This document shows positions 12,930 through 23,366 of a stretch of 64,000 bases of DNA, piece by piece. Origin of the DNA: Cinnamomum chago (taxonomy: Eukaryota; Streptophyta; Magnoliopsida; Laurales; Lauraceae). How positions within the stretch are numbered: the first letter of the stretch is position 1; every line of letters begins with the position of its first letter. The notes under the pieces are model-generated. The model was not told the origin of the DNA and searched no databases. It saw only the letters and a program-made list of their open reading frames with translations. The stretch covers positions 115,150,001 through 115,214,000 of the forward strand of contig CP142453.1 in assembly GCA_038049695.1 (NCBI GenBank), written 5' to 3'. Made by a program: the position numbers and the translations under genes.

Positions 12930-13640
12930 CACTTAACCAATTAATATAAAAATACCAAAAAAATAAGAAAAATCTTTATATGGTCTTCATTAATTTAGAA
13001 AAAGAACATGGCAGGGTAATTAAATGTATGATTTAGTAGATTTTAGATTAAATGAATGTGCCAATGGGTTATATTGACATTTTGAAGATATTACATCAGT
13101 GAGAGTAAATGTGAAAACTATTTGTGTAAGAATAAATAAGTTTCTAATGACCGTATTTTTGCATTAGGAGTTAGTTTTAAGCCTTTTATCTATTTAAAAT
13201 AATTATGAATGAGCTAATTGCCCATATTCAAAAGGAGGCACCTTAGTTTATGTTATTGCATATGAATTGAGAATGGCGTGAATGCAAAATTTGAGAGATG
13301 GTAGAAAGCTTTACAATTTAAGGGCTTTAAAATAAGTCACATAAAGATAGATTATATACATTGCAACATCGATGGAGATGTCTAAAGAGATGTAATTTAT
13401 GTGATAATTGAACCTGATACCATAAAGAGAGTCGTTTTAAAACTTTTTTTTTTCTTTGCTCTATAGTTAGGAAGAACGGAGACATTGAGGAAGACGTCAA
13501 AACATATGATAAGAGATAAGATAATTGAAGTGCGGACTGTCTTTTAAAGTACTTTGTAATGAGAAAAAAATGGAAAAGTAGCAATTGGATGGGTGTTGAA
13601 CACAACTCAAATTTGAAGAGAATCTCCCTTTGATAACCGC
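12930..13640 (+). mobile_element. Degenerate RTE LINE reverse transcriptase
   Basis: Broken plus-strand frames read FINLEKEHGRV, NELIAHIQKEAP, RECKI, KISHIKIDYIHCN and RRNGDIEEDV, each aligning in order with blocks of the RTE copies at 1-990 and 31130-31950 (for example [19 protein letters not shown] and DGEIDTDV). Stops and frameshifts occur throughout. It is an old, inactive copy in the intergenic space. Confidence 0.72.
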
Positions 13641-14892
13641 ACCGTCATTAAAGGGTGAAAGTTGTGACAATCAATGCATGAACATCACATTGTTTGTTTA
13701 GAAAAAAAATTCTTAAGAATTTTCTAATAAATTGTCAAAAATAAAGATAATGCCCAAAAATCAAGTTAACATTAAAATGATAAAGAAAAAAGGAAGTTTC
13801 TATAAAATTATCTTTTTGAATATCTCTTGTTTTAATTTTATTTTTAGTTTTTATTAATTATTAAAATCAATTTTTTTGAGACATGTTCCCAATAATTTTT
13901 AAGAAAACCTTTGAATTTGAGAAATATTCCTACACTAGGTCATAATTTTCTCAAACAACATTTGTAACAGTGGTGATAATAATACCAAGTTTCTCACTCT
14001 AAACTCACATGAAAATCATTTGCAACCAAATCTTTAGGGAAAATATTTTCGATTTTCCTAAAGTTATAGTAAATTCATATTTGACAATTGTAAATTCCTA
14101 AGGATCTGGACGAATAGAATTCTTCATTTGTTAGAATTTTCATATCCGACCACCCCTCATAAGATTTGAAAATTCTCACTTAAGTGGATTTGCACACCGA
14201 ACCCTATTTTTCTCAGCTATATGCATCGATACACACTAATATCAATGTGAAATCATCAACTATACAAATCCCTAGTGAAGAATTCTTATTCTAATGGTAG
14301 TGAAAAATCATCGGATTTATGGATTCCTTGCCTAGTACCAAACATGCTTAGTGCGCATAAGTATGAAATGTGAGGTTCATTTTTGCTTTATTCAAGTGAT
14401 ACGTATCATATGACCCATAGAATCATTTAATTCATTATTAAAGCTATTGATTTTGACAAGCTCAATTTCAATTTTGATCACTTTAATTAATTTTGACTTT
14501 AGCAAGAGCACATACAAATTTGACTGACATTGGAACCCACTATCAACGTAACAATGAGTTGGATTTGATACAGGCCAAGCTAGGGTGAGAAAGGTCATGT
14601 GATTAGGTCAAATTTGATAATGTTGACTCGGGGTGTTTGTGTAGCGATTATGTATGGGAGTTATTAATTTACATATATAAACTGCCAACAAATGACTCCT
14701 AAATGTATAAAGAATACCTTTCCTTTTAATTTTTGAAACATGAACCTTAAATATATATTAATCTCTAATCTCACAAAAATTTCAAAGTGAGTTTTTAATT
14801 AATTCTTATTTTCAAAGTTATTCCCTTTCTTCTTTAAAAACTTCTCATGTAATTTGATGGTAGTTATTTAAAGGAATTAGATTATTTATTTT
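13641..14892. other. Intergenic, no gene recognised
   Basis: A/T-rich sequence with long A and T runs. No open frame, repeat or terminal structure stands out. Confidence 0.5.
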
Positions 14893-15365
14893 AGAGGACT
14901 TTATGGGGAAAAAACCCTTAGATGCCCTGTACACGAAAAAAGGACCTCATAGTTTCTAGTGCACAAAAAAGGCCCTCCCACCAATTTAACATATATTTTT
15001 TTCGCCTTTTACACTAAGCGACAATATCGTCGCTCGTGTGTTCTTCTTCCTCTTCTCTTTCCTCTTTTTCCATCCCTCCCACTCCACTTCTCACCCAATC
15101 CATCACTCACAACACCTCCATTATCCTTAAAAGGTTAGAAGATGTAATCAAGGACTTTCTAGGTTAGTATACCATTGTGGGATGTGAAGGACAGACAAAG
15201 GATCAAAACATTACTCAAACAGAGAAGGAGCTAAAGAACAAGTGATCTTCTTCCCCCACCTATCTTGGTCTTGATGAGTCCAGAAACGAAAAATTCCCGA
15301 AAAAGGAAGTAATATACCCACTATTCAACTTGGAAGCAATTACTCAGACTTGAGCCTGGAGAATC

Positions 15366-16088
15366 TGTATTACACCCCGGAGTCTCACATCGACTATAGA
15401 GAGGAAAGTGAATGGAATTATATGTAGAGCTTACACTTTTACCTTGCATGAGGCCTTTTGATAGGTTAAGGTCCATCAGAAACAAAATCGTGAGACCCGT
15501 GGGTCAAAACGGACAATATCATGCATGCGTGATGGGTAGGGCGTTACAAATGGTATCATAACCGACTCTCGACTGGTTCGAGTGTGGGTCCCCTGCCGTG
15601 GTCTGGTGCAAGTGGGCGGGTCTCTATGTGGGCGGGCCAAGAGGGCTAGCAGGCTACAGGGACTGGCAGGCTACTGCACAGGGATGTGCAAGCCTAAGTG
15701 AATAGGGTTATATATAGAGCTTACACTCTTACCTTGCATGAGGCCTTTTGATGGGTTGAGGCTCATTAGAAACAAAACTATGAGGCCCGTGGGCCAAAGC
15801 GGACAATATCATGCATGCGTGAAAGGTGGGGCGTTACAAATGGTATCAAAGCCGACTCTCGACTAGTTCGAGTGTGGGTTCCCTGCCGTGGTCTGGTGAA
15901 AGTGGGTAGGTCTCCATGTGGGCGGCGGGCCAAGAGGGCTAGCAGGCTACCGACACTACTGCACAGGGACGTGCAGTCCTAAGTTGCATGAGGCCTTTTG
16001 ATGAGTTGAGGGCCATCAGAAATAAAATCATGAGGCCCATGGGTCAAAGCTGACAATATCATGCATAGGTAAAGGGTGGGGCGTTACA
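15366..16088 (+). mobile_element. Tandem TRIM retroelement, three LTR copies and two primer sites
   Basis: Three related blocks end in GGGCGTTACA or GGGGCGTTACA: 15366-15548, about 15703-15838, and about 15980-16088. The first two are followed by a tRNA-iMet-type primer binding site (TGGTATCATAACC at 15551 and TGGTATCAAAGCC at 15841) and by a shared internal stretch containing CCGACTCTCGACT and GGGCCAAGAGGGCTAGCAGG. The layout LTR-internal-LTR-internal-LTR is a tandem array of the sort made by unequal recombination. LTR copies 2 and 3 lack their 5' part. No coding capacity is present, as expected for a TRIM. Confidence 0.75.
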
Positions 16089-16092
16089 GTTT

Positions 16093-16242
16093 TACTGCCC
16101 TGTGAGTTCTATATGGGTTTATGGGGTGGATGCCATTGAGCAAATGCTTGGGGATCTGATTATGGTTTATGATAAACCTTATGCTGCTGTGATCAAATTC
16201 AAATACTTTTTCAGTCACTTGCTCCTTGGAATAGAGTGGTGA
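16093..16242 (+). pseudogene. Possible captured coding fragment inside the TIR element
   Basis: A 49-codon open stretch ends in TGA at 16240-16242 and includes YGVDAIEQMLGDLIMVYDK, then PYAAVIKFKYFF. Its composition looks protein-coding, unlike the surrounding sequence, and it sits in the interior of the TIR element just after the nested TRIM. I do not recognise the family. It may be a host exon picked up by a Pack-MULE, or chance. Confidence 0.3.
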
Positions 16243-16453
16243 AGACAGAGAAAGAGGAAGGAGAAGAGGAATAAGAGTACATAAACAACGATCTCGTCGC
16301 TGCTCAACTGAAACGAGCGATGATATTGTCGCTTAGTGTAAAAGATGAAAAAAGATGTTAAAATTAGAGGGAGAGGCTTTTTTGTGCACTAGAATCTCTA
16401 AGGTCCTTTTTCGAGAACGGGCCATCTAAGAGGTTTTTTTCCGTAAAACCTCT

Positions 16454-17084
16454 TTATTTTATTTTCATAATTTTGAAAACCAAGTAATTTCTTCTTTTTT
16501 CTCTTTCCTTAGAGTACGTTTGTGTAATTTCCATGAAAGACATTTTTTGTGAAAGAAATGACAAACATAATTTTTTTCATCTTATCGCAAAACTAATTCT
16601 TATCGGTGTCAATGAAAAAGTAGAAGTTTGCAGAAGTGAGTCCCATGGGTGTTATACCAACATGTTCTTAATCTTTAGTTTTAAGAAAATGTAGAAAACA
16701 ATAGACATCCATTTTTTTATTTTGTTACAAATATCTTTTTTTTAATTTAGAAATCTATAATTTCTAGAGTAGAAAAAAAATATTTCTAGTACCTATTCTT
16801 AAATTTATAAAGAACACCTTTTCTTTTAGTTTTAACAACTTTCACCTTAAGCTTGCATTAATCTTTTATTTTACATAAAAGTTACATTATTTTATTAATT
16901 TATATTTTGTAACGTTCTCAACTAACTCAATGTTTAACTTCGTTTTTCCACAATTTGATGAATCTAATGATTTAGAGTGAAATTTGGAGTGCTACCTTGT
17001 GATTAGGAAAAGTGAGTCCGACATAGGTTTTGTGATGTCTCACAAATGAATTTTTGATTTATTATGAAGAGACTTTCTAATATA
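16454..17084. other. Intergenic, no gene recognised
   Basis: A/T-rich sequence rich in T-runs; nothing recognisable. Confidence 0.5.
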
Positions 17085-17116
17085 CTAGTACAACAGGCCC
17101 GCACCCAACGCGGGCC
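17085..17116 (-). mobile_element. Probable Helitron 3' terminus
   Basis: Read on the minus strand, a perfect 7 bp stem (GGCCCGC at 17096-17102 pairing with GCGGGCC at 17110-17116, 7 nt loop) is followed after 7 nt by CTAG at 17088-17085 and then a T. A GC-rich hairpin close to a terminal CTRR with a flanking T is the Helitron 3' signature. The body would extend rightward from here; the 5' TC end was not located. Confidence 0.5.
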
Positions 17117-17993
17117 ATGATGAAGAAATAATTAAACTTTTAATAAAAATATTTATAAATATTTAAATAAATTATAAAGAATATTATCATATAATTCATA
17201 ACACAAACACAATGAAAACTGAACTTCGAAAATCAAAGGTTTAAACGAAAAAACAAGCAAAATGATCCAATCGATTTATCAAGCATGTGGTATTGGAAGA
17301 ATAACTCAATTACATAAAATAATAGGCCAAGAAATGAAAATTTTGAAGAGTAATTATGAATAATATAACATATGATGAAGAAGAGAATATATAAAAAGAA
17401 TAGCCAATCTGAATTGTTCATGGTACGTAGGAAGAGTGAGTTACTCTATAAAAAAGCATTCATGCTTGGAAGACTCCGTAATCAGTTCATGCACTTGTTC
17501 TGTACGTTGTTGCAATATTGTGTGTCTCTGATATTGCGTTAGAACTACTTGGTCCAACATCTTGGTTTGCCGTTGGTAAAAGGAATTGTAATAAGAGAGA
17601 AATTAAGGAGAGGGATTACATAAGGAAGGGATTTGCATTGAGATATTTTAGTAAAACTCAAACTTAAATAGGATGAGAAGAGGTGTTGGAGAGTACGTAC
17701 TAGAGACTTCTTGAAATGAGTGCATGCCACATGTCGCTCCCTCACACAGAGACTGTTAGTTTAATATATACTAGTGTGAGCCGTGTAAAGACGAAAAAAC
17801 ATACATTCCAATATAAAAGCAATATCTGTACATATTAGAGAAAACATAAACCAAAAATACTGAAATATGAATAAAAAAAAGCATCTGTAGATGAAGCAAG
17901 ATGAGGGAAGATAAAGGTTTGGATTGATTAGGTGGGCCTACTATAATGATTAGTGCTCTAACCCAAGCTATCATATTATAATTATATATAATT
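17117..17993. other. Intergenic, possible Helitron body
   Basis: No gene recognised. A stretch at about 17725-17757 resembles, in diverged form, the outer end of the TIR element that follows (shared CGCTCCCTC and AGACTnnT blocks), so a partial third end may be present. Confidence 0.35.
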
Positions 17994-18690
17994 ACAACAA
18001 CCCTCTTCGCGAGAGAGAGACACGTGGCTCTCCTTAGGGTTTCGCAATGACATATTTCACACCCCATCCAATCCTTACAGATAACTCATGCAATATCTAA
18101 GACTTTTCTAAAGTATTTAAATACAATCTAAAACTTTCCAAAACTACACACTGATATTCTATTAATTTTGGAAAATAGATTTAAATCCAGACTATTTTAA
18201 TGATTTGCCCACACCCATGTTTGCTAAGGTTATCAATGGACCTAACTTTGGTCCATCCAGAATATAGGTCATTTTATGTGGTTCTGGACTTGCATTTGAT
18301 TTTGATGGCCAGGCCCAAATTTATGTTTAGGGTAAAGCACATATAGAGGAGTGGGGCTAACAACTTTCACGGATATTAATAGAAGTAGTAGATATTAATA
18401 GGAAGTGGGGCTCACATGATTGGCAACGTAGACTGGGGCACACAATTTCCATTCCTTCCTTCTAATTCTTGGTTTTGTTTGATTGGATAGAATCTTGATG
18501 GGCTTAGAAGATATTGAAAGTTTTAGATTGTATTTAAATACTTTAGGAAAGTTTTAGATATTGCACGACTTATTTATAAGTATAGGGTGGGGTGTGCCAA
18601 GTGTAATTAATTGGGAAATTAATTTCAAAGAGGGAGCGCTACGTGTTGCTCTCTCGTGAAGTAGACTACTGTCATTGGATATAATAATAA
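17994..18690. mobile_element. Foldback/TIR element upstream of GDSL gene
   Basis: Two arms in inverted orientation share a strongly conserved core: 18090-18140 pairs with 18516-18564 (core AAAGTATTTAAATACAATCT), nearly perfect over about 48 bp. The arms continue outward in diverged form through a GGGGTGTG/CACACCCC block to CTTCGCGAGAGAG on the left and CTCTCTCGTGAAG on the right. The interior (18146-18507) has no coding sequence. It ends about 215 bp before the GDSL start codon, so it may form part of that promoter. Confidence 0.7.
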
Positions 18691-18738
18691 TAAAATAATT
18701 TAAGATGTAAATCCATTCAAAGTTCAAACAATTCAAAC

Positions 18739-18747
18739 TATATATAA
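18739..18747 (+). promoter_or_regulatory. Candidate TATA box of GDSL gene
   Basis: TATATATAA lies 158 bp upstream of the GDSL ATG, which would place transcription start near 18770 and give a leader of about 135 bp. This is prediction from sequence only. Confidence 0.5.
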
Positions 18748-18904
18748 CTCATCCTTTCCTGATATCACTAACCTTCATCTTATCTTTCTTAACTTTATCC
18801 AACATCTTAAAGACTCCCTTGAACACCACCAACTTCCTAGCACGCCAACTCCTCATTTTTATTTTCATGGTAGTTAACAGTGGCAACTTGCAAGAAAAAG
18901 TTCC

Positions 18905-21900
18905 ATGGCTGTGACGACCTTCTCATGCTTCGCATTCTTCACAACACTTCTCCTCTCTTCACCTGTCATCTCTACTGTTCATTTCAATTATCCGGCCATA
19001 ATAAACTTCGGCGACTCAAATTCCGATACAGGTTGTGTCATCGCCGCCGGCATTGCCGCCCTTGATCCACCTTATGGGCAGACATACTTCCATGAAACAT
19101 CCGGTCGATTCTCCGATGGCCGTCTGATCATCGACTTCCTCTGTAATGTTTCCTTCATTGTACGTGTATCCACTTTTTTTTTAACTGATCACTCCACGAA
19201 TTTTTAAGGAGATTTATTCCGGGGTGGTTTGTTAGCTATGAAAATTATCCACATGCATAGATGATGGACATGTGAATCATTTATATATGCAAATTATATA
19301 TATATAAAACACATTTCATTGTTTGTCATTTTTATCTCTTTTCACATGTGAATTAGTACATTTGACAGTTTTCACCGGTTCTCAAAATCTTCGATGTATT
19401 AAGATATTTGACCTCTGTCCATTTTTAGCTTTAAATGGTTAGATCATGAATTAAAGACCCACGTAAGTCGAGAAAATATATCTAATGGTTTGGAGTTTTT
19501 TTTTTTTTTTTTTAAACAGATTCCTCAAAATTCATGATGTTTTAAATTTGATCCCACCCTAACCTTTCTGAGACTTCTAAAGGATATGAACTGTTTGGAT
19601 CATGAATTAGGAGCCCATAGAGTTTAAAGAAAAAAAAAATGTTCCAACTTGATGAGCCTCATAGAACATAAAAATCAAGTCCAGTTCACTGTAGAACACG
19701 CCTCTTGCTAGTGAGGTGTAAATTTTTACCATATGTTAAGATACATAAATATTAGACTTATTTTCACATTGTTTTCACATCTTGTCTAAGCATATGATGC
19801 TAAAATGAGTATAAACAAACTTCACTAATGTCTAACCACAAGGGCGGACCAAGGTACATGGGTCTTAAGCCCCCACCAAAAAGTTAAGATTTAAAAAATA
19901 AAAACCCGCATATTCTAAAAATTAATGTTGTTTTTTTTTTTTTTTTCACATTTGCCCATTTTTCCAATATTTCTTGTATATATATGGAGCCCCCAAGTGT
20001 CCGCCCTTAGTAACCACATTGCAATTTATGTGCATAAATGGGTACAAACAAACGACCCCTAAGTTAAAATGCTATATGAGGCAAACATGATGTTTTGGCT
20101 CACCCAAGCCTTCCCACACAATTTATCAAGTGGTAGGACTCACTCATTGCCACAATGATCAATGTATTATACCCAAATCCCACCATTTTAGTGACCCATC
20201 AGAGTCCAAGTGACCACCTTTTCTGTTTTCATTTTTATATTTCTTCATACATGTATAGGATCATAGGAAGGCTCGCTCTGTTCATGATAAATGGCTACCT
20301 CTTTTTTTTTTGTTGTTTGTTACATAAATTGGGATTTACAACATGCAGCTCATGCAATGGATAAGCGATTTCTGAATGCATATTTGGAATCAGTGGGTGT
20401 TCCAAACTTCAGAAGAGGGGCCAATTTTGCAGTAGCAGGGTCTACCATACTCCCCCCTACACAGTATGCTTTCTGTCCCTTTTCCTTCGGAAATCAAGTG
20501 GCGCAGTTTTTCAGCTTCAAAGCGCGTGTTCTTCAGTTGCTAGGTAACTCTTTGTGTCCATCCTACAAAGAAATTTAGATTGAAATGAAATCTATGCATT
20601 TCCATCCACTTCCATGGGTGTCTAGGAGTTGTATGGACAACACGTACAATTGCAAAAGATGGGGTACATAGAAATACAAAATATTTGGGGGCAAACAGAA
20701 GAATCTGAAGATGGCCTGTTTCCATGGATTTCCTACATACTTCAATGTAAATCCAACGAGACGAAGTAGTTTGCACATACTGAACAAGGCCAGATTAAAA
20801 AAAAAAAAAAATGAGACAATGCTTGCTTTCATGGCAACAGTTTAATATTTGTTTAGTGGGGATCCGCATGCAGTCAACAGATCACTTGGTTGGGCCTATT
20901 TGACAACTAAACAAACATGGTTTCCAACCTGATGGGCCACATTGTTGCACATCTATCTTCTCTCCTATGTTACAGCAGTGTTGATGGTACATTAGCAGAT
21001 TATTTATCTTAAGTGAAGGTATTCTACTATGTATTATGAGATATCTATATTTATTTTCTTCAATGTCACTGGATCAACTTCAATCCATCATCTGAACTAA
21101 ATATCCCACCTTTCTTGTAAGTCTACCCAAGCCTATTTCCCAATTGATAACACTGTGTGTGCGCACGCGCGTTTGGGGTTGGGAAGTTCTCTTTCTTCCA
21201 TGATCATAAGACACAGAGTTTGTGCTTGCGTGCGGGCATGCGTGTACATGATAACCATCTGTAGTGATTTTCACCCACACCCTCCACACACAAAATAAGT
21301 AACTAATTATCCAGTGCAAGATGATTAGGCAGTGAAAGACAATGCAATGTTGGTTTCCATTGTCCCTCTGTTCCAGATAACCTTGTTCAACCTTGCCAAG
21401 GGAAAAGGAAAAGGAAATCTACATCCAATGCTTAAATTTGGTGCATTGAGAATGAAATTGCATAGGGTCGAGACTTCTTGGCTTCATATTTTCTTGAACA
21501 AAATTAACTGTTCTAGGATGATGCATTAACATAGCAGTGTACCACCTATTTCATGCTCCCAGATCCTCTATTGAGATGGGCTATCATTTTATCTAGAAAG
21601 TTCATTTGGAGATACCCTGTACCATTTTTTTGTTTCTTCCAACTAAAAACCAAACTTCAAGTTCATTTACTAAATTACTTTATTGGGTAATATTTAGATA
21701 TATTTCCTCATAAGCCTTTAAGAGATTCTAATGTACTGTATATCATCATCATCATCATCCTCATAAGCCTTGTCGCAACTATGTTGGCGTAGCTACATGA
21801 ATTATATTTCTCTATTTCAATATATATTGAGCAAAATCTTCAGATAAGTTGCACTTCTTCAAATCTAGTACCTTTATCCAAATTATCATCTACCAGTATA

Positions 21901-23327
21901 GTCAAATTTTCCCTTACATGCAATATTGTTGGTCTATGTTGGACATACCCAAACCATCTCAAATGGATTTCTCTAATTTTATCCTCTATTGATGTTATAT
22001 TAAATACTTTCGAAAGTACTTATTTCTAATTTTATCATTCTTAGTTTTACCACACACCTACCTCAACATTCTCATCTTTATGTCATCTATTTTGTGACAT
22101 TGTTGCTTCTTGAATTTAATGCACCACATAAGAGCAAAGAAAAATGGGAGAAGCAATAAGATGATAAGCACTTTACTTACTTGATCACATGAACAAGAAA
22201 TTAGTAATAAGTACTTTAGTTGCTTGATCACATCAACAAGAAATTAGTAATCTATTTTTTTTTTTTTTTTTTACTATCATTAGTTAGATATAGATATCAT
22301 GTTAACTCTTATAAAACAGTGAAAATGGAACTTTTATCAAATTAATGTAGTTTTTTTTATTTATAAATGGTTGTAAATTATGGAAAATAATACAATGTAC
22401 CTTCTATTATTTTAAGGTGGGAAATTGGACAAATTCATTCCCCGAGAAGATTATTTCAGAAAAGGGCTTTACACATTTGATATAGGCCAGAATGATCTTG
22501 CTGGTGCTTTCTATTCCAAAACAGAGGATCAAGTCATTGCATCTATTCCCACCATCTTGCAGGAATTCGAAAATGGGACAAAGGTAAGCTGATTTCTCCC
22601 CTTTACAAATTTAACAGTTTGCAAAAGAGCGAGTGGATGCCTACATAAGCTTGATTTTGAAGAATGTGCTACACAAATAGGATTTGATGCCAAACACGCT
22701 GACCAACTCCTACCCCACTATAAATTAATTGTTGGAGGATATGACTGAGTTTTATGTCCATGATGAAGGATGGATGCATACAAGTTATAAATTAAACATG
22801 GACCGTGTAAGATACCATATACCAACTTAAAAGCTTAAGTTTATAGGTGGAATATATGAAGCCTTGTCAAACCCATTACTTGGGCGATATAAGACATGGA
22901 ACTTTCCCAACACTCCCCCCACATGTAGACCTAACAGATTTCATGGACGGGCCTGCAACATGAGCTACACAAGAATGACAGAAAGATAAATGTAGGTAAC
23001 ATGCATCCCATAGATTTCGAACTCATGACCTCTAACTCGAATACCATGTTAATAACAACACCCCCATGTTGTGAGCTTTTGGTGTTACTGGTTATTAACA
23101 TGATATCAAAGCTAGTCTATTTGTTCCGACTGTCTATTGAATTTTGAATTCAAACAGCCTCCTCCTGTTTGAGGGGGGGATGTTAATATATATTATTATG
23201 TTATTCACTAATAGCTCACTTTTGATGTTACTAGTTATTAACATATAGGACTTGTGTTAATAAATATCCAATTCGATGATATACATATATGTGCGATGCT
23301 ATCCATACTTCAATAACACACTTGATG

Positions 23328-23366
<39 letters not shown>

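Larger units (their letters stand above)
14893..16453. mobile_element. Non-autonomous terminal-inverted-repeat DNA transposon (MULE-like?)
   Basis: The left end (14893-15035) and right end (16312-16453) are inverted copies of about 140 bp. Both start AGAGG on their outer edge, then have CTTAGATG, CGAAAAAGGACC, TAGTGCACAAAAAA and ACACTAAGCGACAATATC blocks on the appropriate strand. The flanks are similar T/A-rich sequences (TTATTTATTTT on the left, TTATTTTATTTT on the right), compatible with a 9-11 bp target duplication but too simple to prove it. Long inverted ends with a non-transposase interior fit a Mutator-like or Pack-MULE element. A TRIM retroelement (15366-16088) is nested inside. Confidence 0.78.

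Noticed and set aside
14881-16465. Precise 9 bp MULE target duplication
   Set aside because: The flanks are simple T/A-rich sequence and can be aligned several ways, so no exact duplication is claimed.
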